A DNA stretch of 64,000 nt from Siderastrea radians (GCA_964017195.1 OZ024894.1:29461325-29525324); one strand, 5' to 3'; positions 44,441-55,735 are shown, counted from the stretch's first letter. The notes: a model not told the origin generated them from the sequence alone. Program-made: numbers and translations.

Positions 44441-44612
44441 CATCATTGTATGTGAATTTAACAACGCATATCCGACTTCCTGCATCGAATCCTGGGACCT
44501 TCGTTGGGTCACATGTTCGTTTTCTGTGTCATCAGTGTCACTAACAATCCAAAGCTGACTTGCTGCATCTGCTGGCTTCAACAACAATTCTTCTGGCTTT
44601 TCAATGTGATTC
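44441..44612 (-). CDS. Gene C cytoplasmic exon with VGYALL motif
   Basis: 172 nt, starting in phase 2 after 'gctatttag', phase 0 end at GTAAGC. It encodes NHIEKPEELLLKPADAASQL, an acidic linker and MQEVGYALLNSHTMM. Position, length and ends match 21472-21643 and 38908-39079. The YxxL motif (YALL) is kept, but the partner in the next exon is YTSF, so the paired arrangement of B and D is not intact here. Confidence 0.88.
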
Positions 44613-44903
44613 CTAAATAGCAAGAAATAAAGAAAAGGCGGAGACTGAGAGCCCTTCCACAAGGCGGTTTAATTTAAGTGAAGGAAAGAGGGTGAGAGGG
44701 GTGAGTGAGTGGGGAAGTGGTGCGGAGTTCAAACATAGGCCGGGCAAACGAATTCTTTAGGTAACTGCAGAAGAAGTTTTGTTTTCGCCATGGCATCTGC
44801 AAATAGTTTGTATGCCACAGCATTCAAAAGGCAAGCAAATTAAGAATAAGCACCTGTCAAACAATTCAACGACGTAAAATCTGTTTACAATGTAGAGCCA
44901 TAC
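44613..44903 (-). other. Gene C intron
   Basis: Short intron, purine-rich near 44680-44710. Nothing recognised. Confidence 0.55.
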
Positions 44904-44928
44904 CTTGTAGCATTCTCATCTGCTGTAT
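44904..44928 (-). CDS. Gene C 25-nt microexon
   Basis: Bounded by 'caactag' and GTATGG. Phase 1 to phase 2, encoding about DTADENAT plus split codons, and joining to the cytoplasmic exon with Arg. Same length and borders as 22093-22117. Confidence 0.72.
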
Positions 44929-45682
44929 CTAGTTGACCAGAAAAATATAACAAAAAGAAGAAGAAATATTAGGAAAGTTATTAGCTAAAGTTGTAAGTCG
45001 GTAGATTTAGCGTGACATTTTTTCTAAAATAGTGCACGAACTTTGTCTGATGCAAGGAGATTACGAGACAGTTATAATACGAAATGCTAACGTATGGATT
45101 GAGATGTAGTAACAGGTGGTTGGCAATAGTTGAACAAATTGTGAACAAGAGCTGCAGATTATAGTGATACCGTATTTTCTCGATTAAACGTCGGACCTCG
45201 AATAAACGCCGGGTCTCCAAGGTAAATTTGAAATAAACGCCCCTGGCGTGTATCTGAGTTACGGTTGTTGCTGTTGTTGTTGTTGTTGTTGTTTTTTTTG
45301 AAACTGAACCTTTACGTAACTGTTCTCACTAATCAGTTATAACAATTTAAACAGGTTCATGAACCACTGCAGTACATTACTTTAATTTATTTTGCTACTT
45401 CCAGCTAAAGGAAGTTAGCGCAATGTAGTTAAATCGAGAAAATACGGTAAAGTATTTTGTTTAGGTATTCGCTCGGGGTAGTGTCCGTTACAAGGTTTCT
45501 GTGTAGGACATGGGATCCATGTTTAAATTGTGTGTTGAAAGGGACCTTGTGGAAAAAACAAATATCCCACTTGTACTTGTAAGTACATTGTCCACCAAAA
45601 AAAGGTCGTTTTTATAGCTCCTTTTGGTAATCTTTCCATCATAGGTTTTTCAATACTGTTAACAGCTGTGAGTCATACAAAC
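44929..45682 (-). other. Gene C intron containing a MITE
   Basis: It holds the MITE at 45168-45449. The remainder shows nothing recognisable. Confidence 0.6.
45168..45449. mobile_element. MITE with TACCGTATTTTCT terminal repeats, copy 2
   Basis: TACCGTATTTTCTCGATTAA at the left, its inverse AATCGAGAAAATACGGTA at the right, AATAAACGCC words inside and a (GTT)n run at 45263-45298. It is half the length of copy 1 at 19773-20334 and lies in gene C. Confidence 0.85.
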
Positions 45683-45856
45683 CTTGTAATTCACGACGAC
45701 GCTTCATTTCGCGAGCCTTTGACCAAAAGAGGGAAATAACGGTAGCAATCAAGCACCCAACAAGCCCTACCATCATCCAGCCCAAGAAAGAGAAATGTCC
45801 CTCATGTTGGCTTTTCTTATTACTCGTATTCCATGGTGTACTTGTAGAGACAGCTG
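45683..45856 (-). CDS. Gene C transmembrane exon
   Basis: 174 nt, phase 1 to phase 1, between a 'tttctactttag' acceptor and GTTTGT. It encodes a Ser/Thr-rich lead (AVSTSTPWNTSNKK), a hydrophobic segment of about 22 residues (FLGWMMVGLVGCLIATVISL) and the basic KAREMKRRREL. Type I single-pass anchor by orientation and the positive-inside rule. The donor is less typical than the other exons, but phase and position agree with gene B. Confidence 0.83.
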
Positions 45857-46121
45857 CTAAAGTAGAAAGAGCGAAATGGGAATGCTTTAAAATGACCTGA
45901 CTCAACACTTGTCGATCTGCAATTCAGTAGTATGGGGCAGCGAATTGATCTGACTTCTTTCTGGGAGTCAGATTTCCTCCTGGCGCTCTCACGCACTCAG
46001 TAAACGCTTTACTTATCTCTTTAGCCAGCAGCTCTGGTTGTTAGTTCTTCATTCTAGAAGGTGAAGTGTTAAAATACTTAAGCTACCTTAGTACCTTAGA
46101 AATGGCCGAAGAAAAACTTAC
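45857..46121 (-). other. Gene C intron
   Basis: Short intron with nothing recognisable. Confidence 0.6.
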
Positions 46122-46343
46122 CTTCCGTTGAGATGCCATATTTAGCTTTTCCTGTTTCAATACTGATTAATTGTGTTGTTGGTTGTTTTGTTCGAAGCAC
46201 TTTGCTGCCGTCCTCTGGTTGTGTAGTGAATATCTCCTGCGTTGAATGCGTCTTAAAATTAAACGTCTGAGTTGTTGCTGACTTTGTGCTTGGCACTTGG
46301 CTGCTCTCTAGGGTTTGTGAAGTGGATGGCTCGTTTATTGAAG
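46122..46343 (-). CDS. Gene C Ser/Thr-rich stalk exon
   Basis: 222 nt, phase 1 to phase 1, after a 'tgtccttttag' acceptor and before GTAAGT. It encodes 74 residues rich in Thr, Ser and Gln (NEPSTSQTLESSQVPSTKSA, later TKQPTTQLISIETGK), as expected for an extended O-glycosylated stalk. It has no lectin-domain cysteines. Gene B uses two shorter exons at the same place. Confidence 0.75.
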
Positions 46344-47916
46344 CTAAAAGGACAAGAATACCCCAACCAGTCAAGAAATAATACAATCAGTGGCATTACA
46401 AAAGAAAATTATACAACTTTCACTCAATGTCAGACGATAACTAAATACTATCTTATGAGTGATGAGTACTAAGCCAATCTCTGCATTTCTACTGCTTCTC
46501 AGATGGGGGGGGGGGGGGGGCAGTTGGTGGTAGTGGTGGGAAAGGGGTAATGGGGGCTTTGGAGCCCTGGAGCCTCGAAATGTTTTGCTCGTGGAGTCCT
46601 TCTGACCTTTCTCTCCTTGGAGACCTAATTTTTCGTCTTAGAGCCCTGGAGCCTTAAGCCCCTTTGGTGCCCTGTCGAGCTTAATTGGCTAATTAAGCAC
46701 GCTTGACCGGTCCAGACTACTCGTATCCGAACCAGGTTGAACGGTCAAGAATCCGCGGGAATCCTTGAAATGGAACCTTTACATACACGTATAAAGAAAT
46801 TAGCTCAAATTCGCTGACAATGGGTAATGGTGTATTTAAGCATTTTTAACCAAGCGAGGTCAAAAACGATTCAGTCTAAGACAAAGGTTTACAACCCACA
46901 AGGAATTAAAGTTCAAATTGCCTGATTAGTTTTCACTGGGAGATTTGAATCTTCTCCTGGACTGAAGTAAGGATCAATTTGCATCCAGGGTAGTGCCAGG
47001 GTTATAGTTGACAAGACAGACGAAACGTAGCTGAAGTTAGGATTAGGCGAACGTTTTGTTTGCAAGGAATACTGTAGCTATGTTGATAAGATATCATGAC
47101 CGCAACGTACTTCTTTAACAGCCACACTAGTATACTTTTCATGGTGCCCTCGGTCTTGACTCGGACGGTGAATAACACATGGTTCCACGTGCATGTAGAG
47201 ATCCTGTTCTATCCTATTTGTTTTTAATTGGCGCAGATGATAATTACATTCGCTTTCGCAATAGCGTGATTCTCGGCAGTATGGAATGGTGTCGGCCCAA
47301 GTTCGTGAACCTAAAACCCTTCGCAGTTACGGACTGTGATCTTCGTTGCCTCATAACGTCAGCACCCCCGAATAATAACTAAAGCACGCCATGCGTTAAA
47401 CGCGGTGTAAGGGTTCCTGAAAATAAAACAAGTCGACAAATGTTCCAAGCATTTTATCTCCAGTTCCTCCAATGCCTATAAGAGTGTTGTCGCGTGTGAA
47501 AGGAAGGTCGCCATAATGTGTTTTTGTTCTACTGAAGTCGTTAATGATAGTGTTTAGTTGAAACATTCTGTGTAGCTTTCAAAATGAAATAATTCTTATT
47601 ACATTTTATTCATGCACACAACGATGAAGGCATTAGGATCTACAAAGAATCTTATTAACCTGGCTAAAACGCCCAATAATTAAAAGAATCCAACCAAACC
47701 GACCAAAAATATCATCATCTTAAGGACCAGAAGTAGTCATAATATAATAGTAACAGTAGTAGCATTTTTAAAGCGCAATGAGCATTCGTTCTACCCGTAT
47801 TACAACGGTAAGATATCATTTGGTTTGCACTGATCAACTAATATTTGCGACAATCGTTTTTACGTTACAATCAGAGACGATGGCAAGTTTTAAACCTAAT
47901 TTTGTCAGAAGCTTAC
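46344..47916 (-). other. Gene C intron 1; expected CTLD not found
   Basis: In genes A and B a CTLD exon follows the signal exon. None of its landmarks (WIGL-type core, paired cysteines, SWEESRRLC-like helix) is readable in this interval on the minus strand. A G-run lies at 46505-46520. A cysteine-containing open frame at 47078-47326 (minus) is not a CTLD and is not called. Confidence 0.55.
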
Positions 47917-47993
47917 CATCATTTCCCCGTACTTGTACGCCCGAAACTTATGGCAAGAATACCCACCGTGACGAGAAAACCTACCGTTTCCAT
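47917..47993 (-). pseudogene. Gene C exon 1: signal-peptide exon with 1-nt insertion
   Basis: ATG at 47991-47993 opens METVGFLVTVGILAISFG, a good signal sequence, but the exon is 77 nt instead of the 76 nt of A and B. The extra base (around the CGCCCG at 47938-47943) puts TGA just before the GTAAGC donor. The donor neighbourhood aligns with the other two signal exons. Gene C therefore lacks a usable start by this route, although its membrane and tail exons are open. Confidence 0.6.
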
Positions 47994-49529
47994 AGTGTGC
48001 AAACTTTTACTGTTTAACGACCTTGAATAGAGTTATGACGATAAGGAAAATATTTATTAGATTATATATTACATATCCGGGAAACGTAATTTTAAGGCAG
48101 TGCATCAGCACTTCGGTTTCCATGTACACGAACTAGCATAAACCCAAATTCAGGGTACTAACTGTCATTTTAGCAGAATAAATTTTAATTTTTAACGGCG
48201 ACTTAATTGAGTGAGACAAGCAAAATAAATAAAGATAAATGAACGAATAAAAATTATATCTACAGGTCAGAGAGAAAGCTACCAATAATAAAAAGATGAT
48301 AAACGAGGATCGAACGTACTGTGGAAAGCGGAAGTTATACATAGCGCTAACGCAAAGACGTCCGTCTGGTGAAACGGGAACTTTGAAAAAAGAAGTCATA
48401 ATTATCAAACTTTCTTAAGATTTCTCATATAAAAACCGAAAGCATTCGAAAGCGGACATCCAATTAGACTGGTCTACGTGTGTCTGTAAAAAAATCCACG
48501 CTTGATTCTAAGAAACTGTAACGGAAGGTCGGAAGCCTCAGACTCTTTGTCTAGAAACTTCCCGTCTCAGGAATGTAAATGTTGTATTTTTTTGTTTTGT
48601 GACGTTCGAATCCATTTTTTGAATAGGTTGATATTCGGAGCCAGGGAGCGTTTTTGTATCTCACGTACATAAATACTAGCTGAGTGATTGTCTTTTCGAA
48701 ACCTATCATGTCATTATTTCAAGACAAAGTAACACATTTTAAGCTTTTCTGTCTAGTCTAAGAAGTACTCCTTCTTCAAACCCAGGAAAACAACAAAATG
48801 AGCTTGTTATTGCCATTCCAGTTTCTATTTTTAATGATGTCACATACTGTTACTAATATTAATCCCCCCCCCAAAAAAAAACAGTTTGTCTTGTTTTGTT
48901 TTAGTTTGTTTGTTTGTTTTTTTTGTGTTGTTTTTTTAGGTAGGCACCTGTTCCAACACCTCTCAGTCACTCGTTTGTTTGAACAAAGAATTACACATGT
49001 TGAGTTTTCTTTCCTTTCCTGATATTTCTAAGTATATAGTAAATAACGTTCAATTTAAACAACGTGAAACATTATAGCCCTTCTGTGCGATGTGTTCGAT
49101 AAGAGAACATATACTTTTGGATAAAGAAAGAATAGAACTGTATTAGGTTGTGCAAGGTTAAACTTCTTACTCAAATGAAAATGTTTCTGGATATTAATTC
49201 GTTTTTGAAATCTGTTTATTTTAACAGAAAGGGTAGCCTAAAATTATTGTGAACGTCACAGAGCATTGTAACAGTTTCGTAAGAGTAGTAGTTTGCGATA
49301 CTTTAAGGGGGGATTCATTTGCAGCATACGCGTATAGCAAAAATGCGACAACCCGTTTGTTTGCATCCCGTTTGGGTTACGCGTAATTTGGACCGGTAAG
49401 CGATAAATCAATGACCTCAGTTACCTGCACTCGTTGTGGCTCTGCGTTCCAAAAGCTCCAAATGTTCAGATACAAATCAGAGGCCAATTCAGGAGTTTAA
49501 TTGCTTTCCCAGTTGTTTGATTGTTGTTT
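47994..49529. other. 5' flank of gene C and intergenic DNA
   Basis: About 48300-48520 resembles 41560-42045 near gene D. Poly-C/poly-A runs at 48862-48880. A TTAAGGGGGGATTC start near 49303 resembles the end of the 40.0-kb TTAA element. No gene recognised. Confidence 0.5.
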
Positions 49530-50870
49530 TTACCAGCCCGTCCGCAACCTCTAAACTGAGAACAACTGCGTTTTGTGCTTTGCGTTTAACAAACTATAAA
49601 GATGGTGAATTCTGACGTTCCTCACAACAGTAATCTTGTTTCTTAGCTGCATAGAAATTACCTGTTCAAGTTCAAGTTCAAATTCTGTCTTCATTTCGAT
49701 CAAACAGGCACATGATGGCGCCGTTGCGCGAACGGATTTAACCTTGTTCGTTCAACTCCCGCAGCTAACATGGACGGAAATCGTACAGCCTCGATCCGCT
49801 TTGAACGATGGTTACAGCAGTGTTTCAAGAAAAATCAAACACGTACTACATTTCAGAGCTAGTAATTAGAAGATATTTTCCCCAAAACTTGTGCCACTTC
49901 GTTTACTTCGGAGCATTTTCATTGATTCATTCAGCTTTGCAAATAAACGCTGCCAACATGTACACTTCGCAAGGTTTTGGCGCCTTTTTCGTTCAGTCAA
50001 GCGACCGATTCTTGTTCCCCTGTTACCGTAGAATTCCGAAAGTAACGACCCCTCCGAAAGTAACGGCTCCCCGAAAGTAACGTATATTTTTTGCTTTTCT
50101 ATTAAATCCCGAAAGTAACGAACCCTCGAAAGTAGCGATCCCCCCAAAAGTAGCGGTCCCTTCCAAAATAAGACAATTCGAACAAAGAAATCTACTGTTG
50201 GTATTTAACGTGATGTTTCTTCAAGTATTGTATTTATTCTACATCGTTTGAATGGCCGATGGTGTAATTTTCCAGCCCGCTGAGATTAATCTCGTAATCG
50301 CGTTCCCCTGACGTTGGCAAGGCAAATCTACATTTTACGAAGGAACGAATGATTGTACTTTTTTTCAGACGGCGAGAAAGGTGTTGCCATGCTTGCCCTG
50401 TCCATTTTGTGAAAAAGATCCTTCTTTCACTGGCAGTAACGTTTACTGTCAGAAACTGGATTTAAGAAACTCATTGAAAAACAAGGTCTCTTACGCCTCA
50501 AGCCAAATGCTGATGGAACAATGTGATCGCAATACTGTAATACGTGAACACTACTTGAACGAGCAATTCGGCCCTTTGTTGTTATAGTTTGCTTTGTTAA
50601 AACGGATCAGTGAATAAACTAAAAATGTAACCTGAATAACCTTTTCATTTCCTGTTGAGCTCCCTCTTTGTGAAAAACGAGCACCGAATTACGGTACAAA
50701 CGTTCTTCAACCATTCCAAAGTAACGGCCACCCGAAAGCAGTGGCTACACGAAAGTAACGGCCCCTTTGGCTTGCAAAATCCGAAAGAAACGGGGGCCGT
50801 TACTTTCGGAATTCTACGGTATCTCTTTTCTCATTTTTTCCTTTCTTTCTTAATTTTATAACCATTGTAG
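49530..50870 (-). repeat. Dispersed repeat, copy 2, interrupted by a transposon
   Basis: Reverse-complement relative of 2952-3490. The match runs through 49530-50023, is broken by the 794-bp element, and resumes at 50822-50870 ('tctcttttctcatttt', 'ggttgagtttttattaaaac'), which corresponds to the 2945-3020 part of copy 1. Confidence 0.75.
50026..50819. mobile_element. 794-bp TA-flanked element with CCGAAAGTAACGG repeats
   Basis: Inverted ends CCGTAGAATTCCGAAAGTAACG and the inverse are flanked by TA (50024-50025 and 50820-50821). Sub-terminal regions contain many copies of CCGAAAGTAACGG-type units, several in direct order, as expected of transposase-binding repeats. An interior plus frame of 68 codons (50381-50587) with LPCPFCEKDPSF has no recognised family and could be captured sequence. 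Consistent with a non-autonomous Tc1/mariner-like element. Confidence 0.85.
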
Positions 50871-52876
50871 TGGTTGAGTTTTTATTAAAACTAGCAATTT
50901 TACCACAAAAAAAGGTTTTGTTTTGTTTTGTTTTGTTTTGTTTTGCCTTATTATTTTTTTTTTTATGCGGTGCGAGTAGCATTCGCGAGCAGCATTCATG
51001 ACGCGAGCCGTGGTATGGGCTCTCATCTCCCACGGCTCTCGACCAATCAGAGAACGAGAAACTGATAAGATGTGGTAAAAAAAAAAGCATTTTAAACAAA
51101 AGCCTACAGTAGAACAATAGCTAATAAAACAAAGAAAATCTCGTTAGGTTCTTACACTGAGTCAAACGTCCCAAAACAGTGTTCTTCAAAACAACTGCTA
51201 TTATCTTATTTCGAAATTACATGCAAATTTTTCTTTAAATATCTCATTTAGGCAGTAAACTATCATTTACTTAATATTGTTGAGCACTCGCTTGGCTTCA
51301 CGAGACGTACCGAGACTCTGCTACGGGAAACCTTCTTTATTGCTGCGACTTGAACTTCTACAGATCCTTTGCTGATACTAACCGACTACTAGCTACAATC
51401 AAGCTTGTTTTATGATGTGCTGTAAACATGTTTGCGTCCCTAACTAAGGAAGACCAGATGGCCCCAGAAGAAGATAAAGTTGAAAGAATTCAAAAGGAGA
51501 ACAGCTGAGATCAAGGAACCATTTGGCAAAGGGAAGACAGATTAAGTTGGGCCAATCAAGTATAGGAAAACTTAAGTGTTTGCGAAGAATTTGCTCTTGA
51601 ACTCAATGTTCAAGGAGGCCTTTGCAATGCTTACAGGAAATCGCAAACCTGTCTACAGCACGCCCTCAGTTACGTAGACAAACAGGAAAACTTTTAGAAG
51701 GGAAGGCATTACACTTAGATCAACAATTACAGTACTAAAATTATTTCAAGGCTAGAAAAACAACTAAATCAGTAGCCTAAAATTAGCTTCACAACAAGAT
51801 ATAACTTCTTTCACAAATTTTATTTTTACTTTTCTAAGGCATTATTGAAAATACCAGAAAACTAAAAAGTAAACGATGTTTGTAACCAGGACACAAATGT
51901 GAAAAAAGGGGGCCAGCATAATCTTGTAACCCTCACACATACAAGCAATCGTCGAAGGGGGAAAAGGGGAGGATGTCCAAATTTGCAATGTAAATTATTT
52001 GTAAACATTTGTTGTTTTCAGTAGCCGTTTCGCTATCCCTTGATAGGTGCCCGCTATATGATATCAATGTTAAAGCGAAAAAGTCGTGTGAGAACAGGTT
52101 ATTCTAAAGTAAAAAGGGGGACTATTTTTAAGGCCAAATCGATTCTTCAGTGGAAACAAATGAAAATAAAACAGATAATTATATAACAAAATAAGCAAAG
52201 TGTTTGATTTATAGCATTATTAATGTCAGTTGTGCAAAACCAGCAGTTTCCACACTTTCTGGGTAAATAGACTGACTAACGTTATTTACAAAAAAAAAAA
52301 AAAAAATGACTGAAAGAAAAAGAAAAAAGAAAAAAATAGCTGCAATGCTACCATCGTAGTTAAATGCTCAGCAAAAAAGTGAACCCTATTTACCAGAGAA
52401 AATTACAGGCTCTCTGATAAATGAAATGCTTTTTAAATATGGCAAGAGGGCAAAAACTAAGGCAATGGGGACCTCATCTCCCTTGTGCAAAGGTGGGGAG
52501 ATGACGTCCGTTGTACGTCAGATGTTTAAAAGTAGCCGGATACAAAAATACATAAAACAAAGGCAAATGAATCGTCATCATCATTTCAGGTTTTGGCACT
52601 GCTTTCATGTCTCATGCCACAAGTGAGTCATAGAAATATCGTCTGACATATGTGAAATACACATAAAATAGCAATATATACATCCATACATCCAAACAAT
52701 CAATCAGGGCTATTAGCTAACTAGCAGATATCTATTTTCATCCAAAGAAAGTAAACAAACAACGACAGCAATAGGCAGCAAAGATCGAGCGACAAACCCC
52801 ATCCCCACGGTTTGGCCTGAACGTGGGCGCAGTGGCGCACACGAGGCAAATTTCCCTACGCCGGTGACGCAATTAT
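50871..52876. other. Non-coding stretch, nothing recognised
   Basis: (TTTTG)n at 50916-50946 and several poly-A runs. No gene-like frame with support. Confidence 0.5.
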
Positions 52877-53520
52877 GTGGTTCTTCGATGTTATTTTGTG
52901 TATTTAACACGAATAACAGTAACAAAACGAGACAGAACAACAAAAGAGAAACTGATAATCTGGTGCAACAGTTTAAATATCAAGGTCGAAACATTATCTG
53001 CTACAGATATTCTATTTGGCAGTGACTGGCAGGGGAAGGATGACTTTGTGTTATTATTAAATCACATTATTCTCATTGCTAAACAATATATATACTATTG
53101 CAGGATCAATAATTCAAAACCATTATTTAATGTTCTTTTAGTACGAATCAAGTTAGTCTACCAATTAGAATGCCAGATTTCTAAGTGGAAAAATAAAAGG
53201 CAAGCCAACTTTTTGAAATGGGGCAAGTGTTGCTTCGAGGATGAATAACTGTTTGAAATGTGTATCTTCTTTCTTAAATTTATGTATTAGTATTATGAGT
53301 TTTTGTCCTAGCGCTTTTGTTACCAGACGAGTGTAATTGTGTGTCGTGTTGTGTTAAACGCGTGTGTCGTGTTGCGTTTAGTATGCGCGTTTGGAAAAGG
53401 GGGTGGAATAGGGGTCTTTAGGGTGTCGGTAAAATCTATTTTTTTCGTCTTGTTATTGTTTTTGTAAGTTGAAGAAATAAAAAATAATAAAGTACAAAGA
53501 AAAAAAAAGAAAAAAAGAAA
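52877..53520 (+). mobile_element. LINE fragment, 3' end (L1/Tx1-like)
   Basis: The plus strand encodes 123 residues ending FLKWGKCCFEDE. The core, LFGSDWQGKDDFVLLLNHII followed by AKQYIYYCRINNSKPLFN, resembles the C-terminal end of L1/Tx1-type ORF2 proteins. It is followed by a 3' UTR with an 'aagaaataaaaaataataaag' word and an A-rich tail to about 53520. No catalytic domain remains. Confidence 0.7.
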
Positions 53521-55546
53521 AGGAAATAAACCAATTGCTTCGGTAGCTTTAACTTGTAATGAATTGAATACGCTCTACGAAAAAGGCCTCCTCGTTACAT
53601 GAAATCATGAAGCGCTTTTAAAATTCACTGCGTTTAAATAACAACATGCATTTTGGACTCAGACGCTGCACATAGCATTAAGGGATATGTACTGGTATAG
53701 GCTGATGTAAAGTTGAAACAAACAGCTGTGATGTAAAGTTGAAACAAACAGCTGTCGGTGAAGGAATTTTTGGAGTTAAATGAAAAACAAATCAAGACAA
53801 GAACCGGTTCAAACTTCCGTGATGTTAGGGTAATGCCGCCTAAAACGTCTGCTTCCGATGAATCAGGAAAAAAAGGAAAATGTTGAGCAAATAAAACTCG
53901 TTACATCGTCTTATCGCTGTTGACATGATTGTGTGAAAGAAATCTCAGTACTAATAAAATAAACAAATAACTTCGTGGTTGGTTCGCTTGTACGATTTTT
54001 ATTCACCCGTTACAAAGAATCGTAAACTTACTCGCTCGCTGTGCTCACCCGTTTGTTTGTGGTTCTCTACAACTCGTGAATAAAAAGTAAAAGGTAAAAA
54101 AAAAAAAAAAAAAAAAAACACGCGCTCACCAACCATGGAGAAATATGTATTTCCTATTTGGAAACGGTGACTTATCAACAAGGGACATGAAAAAGCAAAT
54201 ATAGTGGTTTTTCTCTAAATAGCAGAATAATTTAATAATTAAAAAAAGCGGAGAGGGAGGGGGGGGGGGGTGAGGATTCACTCGACGAGGTTCTCCAGTT
54301 TTGTAAAGGAAAGCACTTGTTAGCATTTGAGGTACTCCTGAAGCAGTTTTCCTATCTCAGAAACATTTCAGACACGCTTTGTAAGATGAGTTACAATCGG
54401 CTGATGGGTGCCTGCGATATGCTGTTAGTAATAAAATAGCCGAGGGCAAGCAATTTTGTAATAAAAGGGTGTGTTTTCTAAAGCAAATTGAACCTTTTTT
54501 GGTGTAAAAAAAGTAAAAGGCTAACAAAGAGTTAGGTGTTGATTTTAGTTATATTCTAGATTTCTGGTGTGCAAAAATACAATCTCCACGCATGCTAGGT
54601 TAATAAGCAATTTTACTTTGGAAACAGAGCAGAGGGCACCGCATGTTATCTGCTTAAGGTAAAGTTCTCTCAAATTACTTAATATTTAGTTCAACAAAGT
54701 ATTTACAAAATATAGTAAAACGGCAAAAAATATAGTAACGAGGCAAAAAAAAAAAAGAAAAAAAGGGACGGTTAGTAAAGGGGGAGTGGTTTCTCCCGTC
54801 TTTACCACAATTAGGAAATGATTTATTTTCTATGTCCGAGGGTTAAAGGTCGTGTACCAAAATACACGTATAAACAAACAATGAAAGACAATTGTGCTGA
54901 CTTATTAATTTATTCGTTCGGGCATCTGATGGTGTGTCGTTCTTTGTTTCCACTGGCACTGCTTCTCAGTTAGCAGCTAACTACCTATATGTGTTCAACC
55001 AAGTAACAACAACATCAACAACTAAAGATCAGAAAGTTACAAAAGCATCTTTGCGTTTCCGGCAGAAACTAAGTGATCCAGTACAGTCAAATTACCCAGG
55101 GCCATGACGAGCTGATGAGTCCTAACACGGAAAATGAAGGTTTGAGCTCTGAGCGGCTGCAACTCCACTGTTGATTTAAGTACGCTAATGCGCATTGTTG
55201 TGGCCAAACGCTGATTCACGTTTTGTAGTTCTTTTAATGTGGTCAGTTGTTGTATTTAACAACAAAAACAACGCGAAAGCAATACATTTAAAAAACCGCA
55301 TACCTAGTGAGAGTTAATTGTTAGAGTGATGTCATACATAGGTTGTTAAAAAAATATATCGAAAGTTTAGCTTAAATTGTGATACCCCCACTCCCCCTCC
55401 AAAAAGGAGGAAGGACAGGCGATTGGCGATTATGGAATTATATTGATCGCGCACAATAAGTTGGGAGCCTCTTCGCAGGTTACAAAGCAATTATGCAAGT
55501 TTTAACCATTCAGTTGTATTACGTAAGGAATGTTCCCTTTCCATCT
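53521..55546. other. Intergenic stretch with a TTAA element end
   Basis: Poly-A at 54094-54118 and a G-run near 54260. The right end of a CCCTCGGAC-family TTAA element lies at about 54830-54846 (TATGTCCGAGGG-TTAA). A 60-codon minus frame at 55037-55219 has no support. The last part should hold the gene E 3' UTR. Confidence 0.5.
54780..54846. mobile_element. TTAA element right end (CCCTCGGAC family)
   Basis: Terminal TATGTCCGAGGG followed by TTAA at 54843-54846, as in the 9084-9087 copy. The left end is not recognised with confidence; a CCCTCACACATACAAG word near 51931 is a weak candidate. Confidence 0.55.
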
Positions 55547-55735
55547 TTACAGCACCTTGCTCTCTTCTGTTTGATCCTCGTTTTCCTCCGGTAACCTAGA
55601 CTTCGCGGCATCTGTTTTGAGATAATCGATGTCAGCGTAAGCAGTTGGAAGGCTGGCTCTATTGATTCTGCCAGTACTGACATCTGTGGAGTGGCTTAGA
55701 TCTGCATACACAATGCCGCAGTAAGGGGCAGGCTT
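55547..55735 (-). CDS. Gene E last exon: ITIM/ITSM-like tyrosine tail
   Basis: A 189-nt phase-0 terminal exon after a strong 'tttttatcttccag' acceptor; 62 residues and TAA at 55547-55549. It encodes KPAPYCGIVYADLSHSTD, giving IVYADL (fits the ITIM pattern I/V/L/S-x-Y-x-x-I/V/L), then SLPTAYADIDYLKTD, giving TAYADI (fits the ITSM pattern T-x-Y-x-x-V/I), and an acidic Glu-rich end. In animals such paired motifs recruit SHP-type phosphatases. No upstream exon is certain; repeats fill the DNA upstream to 63.5 kb and the gene may run off the window. Confidence 0.75.
   Translation of the reverse strand, partial: KPAPYCGIVYADLSHSTDVSTGRINRASLPTAYADIDYLKTDAAKSRLPEENEDQTEESKVL

Noticed and set aside
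47078..47326. Cysteine-containing 83-codon open frame in the gene C intron where a CTLD is expected
   Set aside because: No CTLD landmarks, no clear acceptor or donor. A frame of this length can occur by chance.
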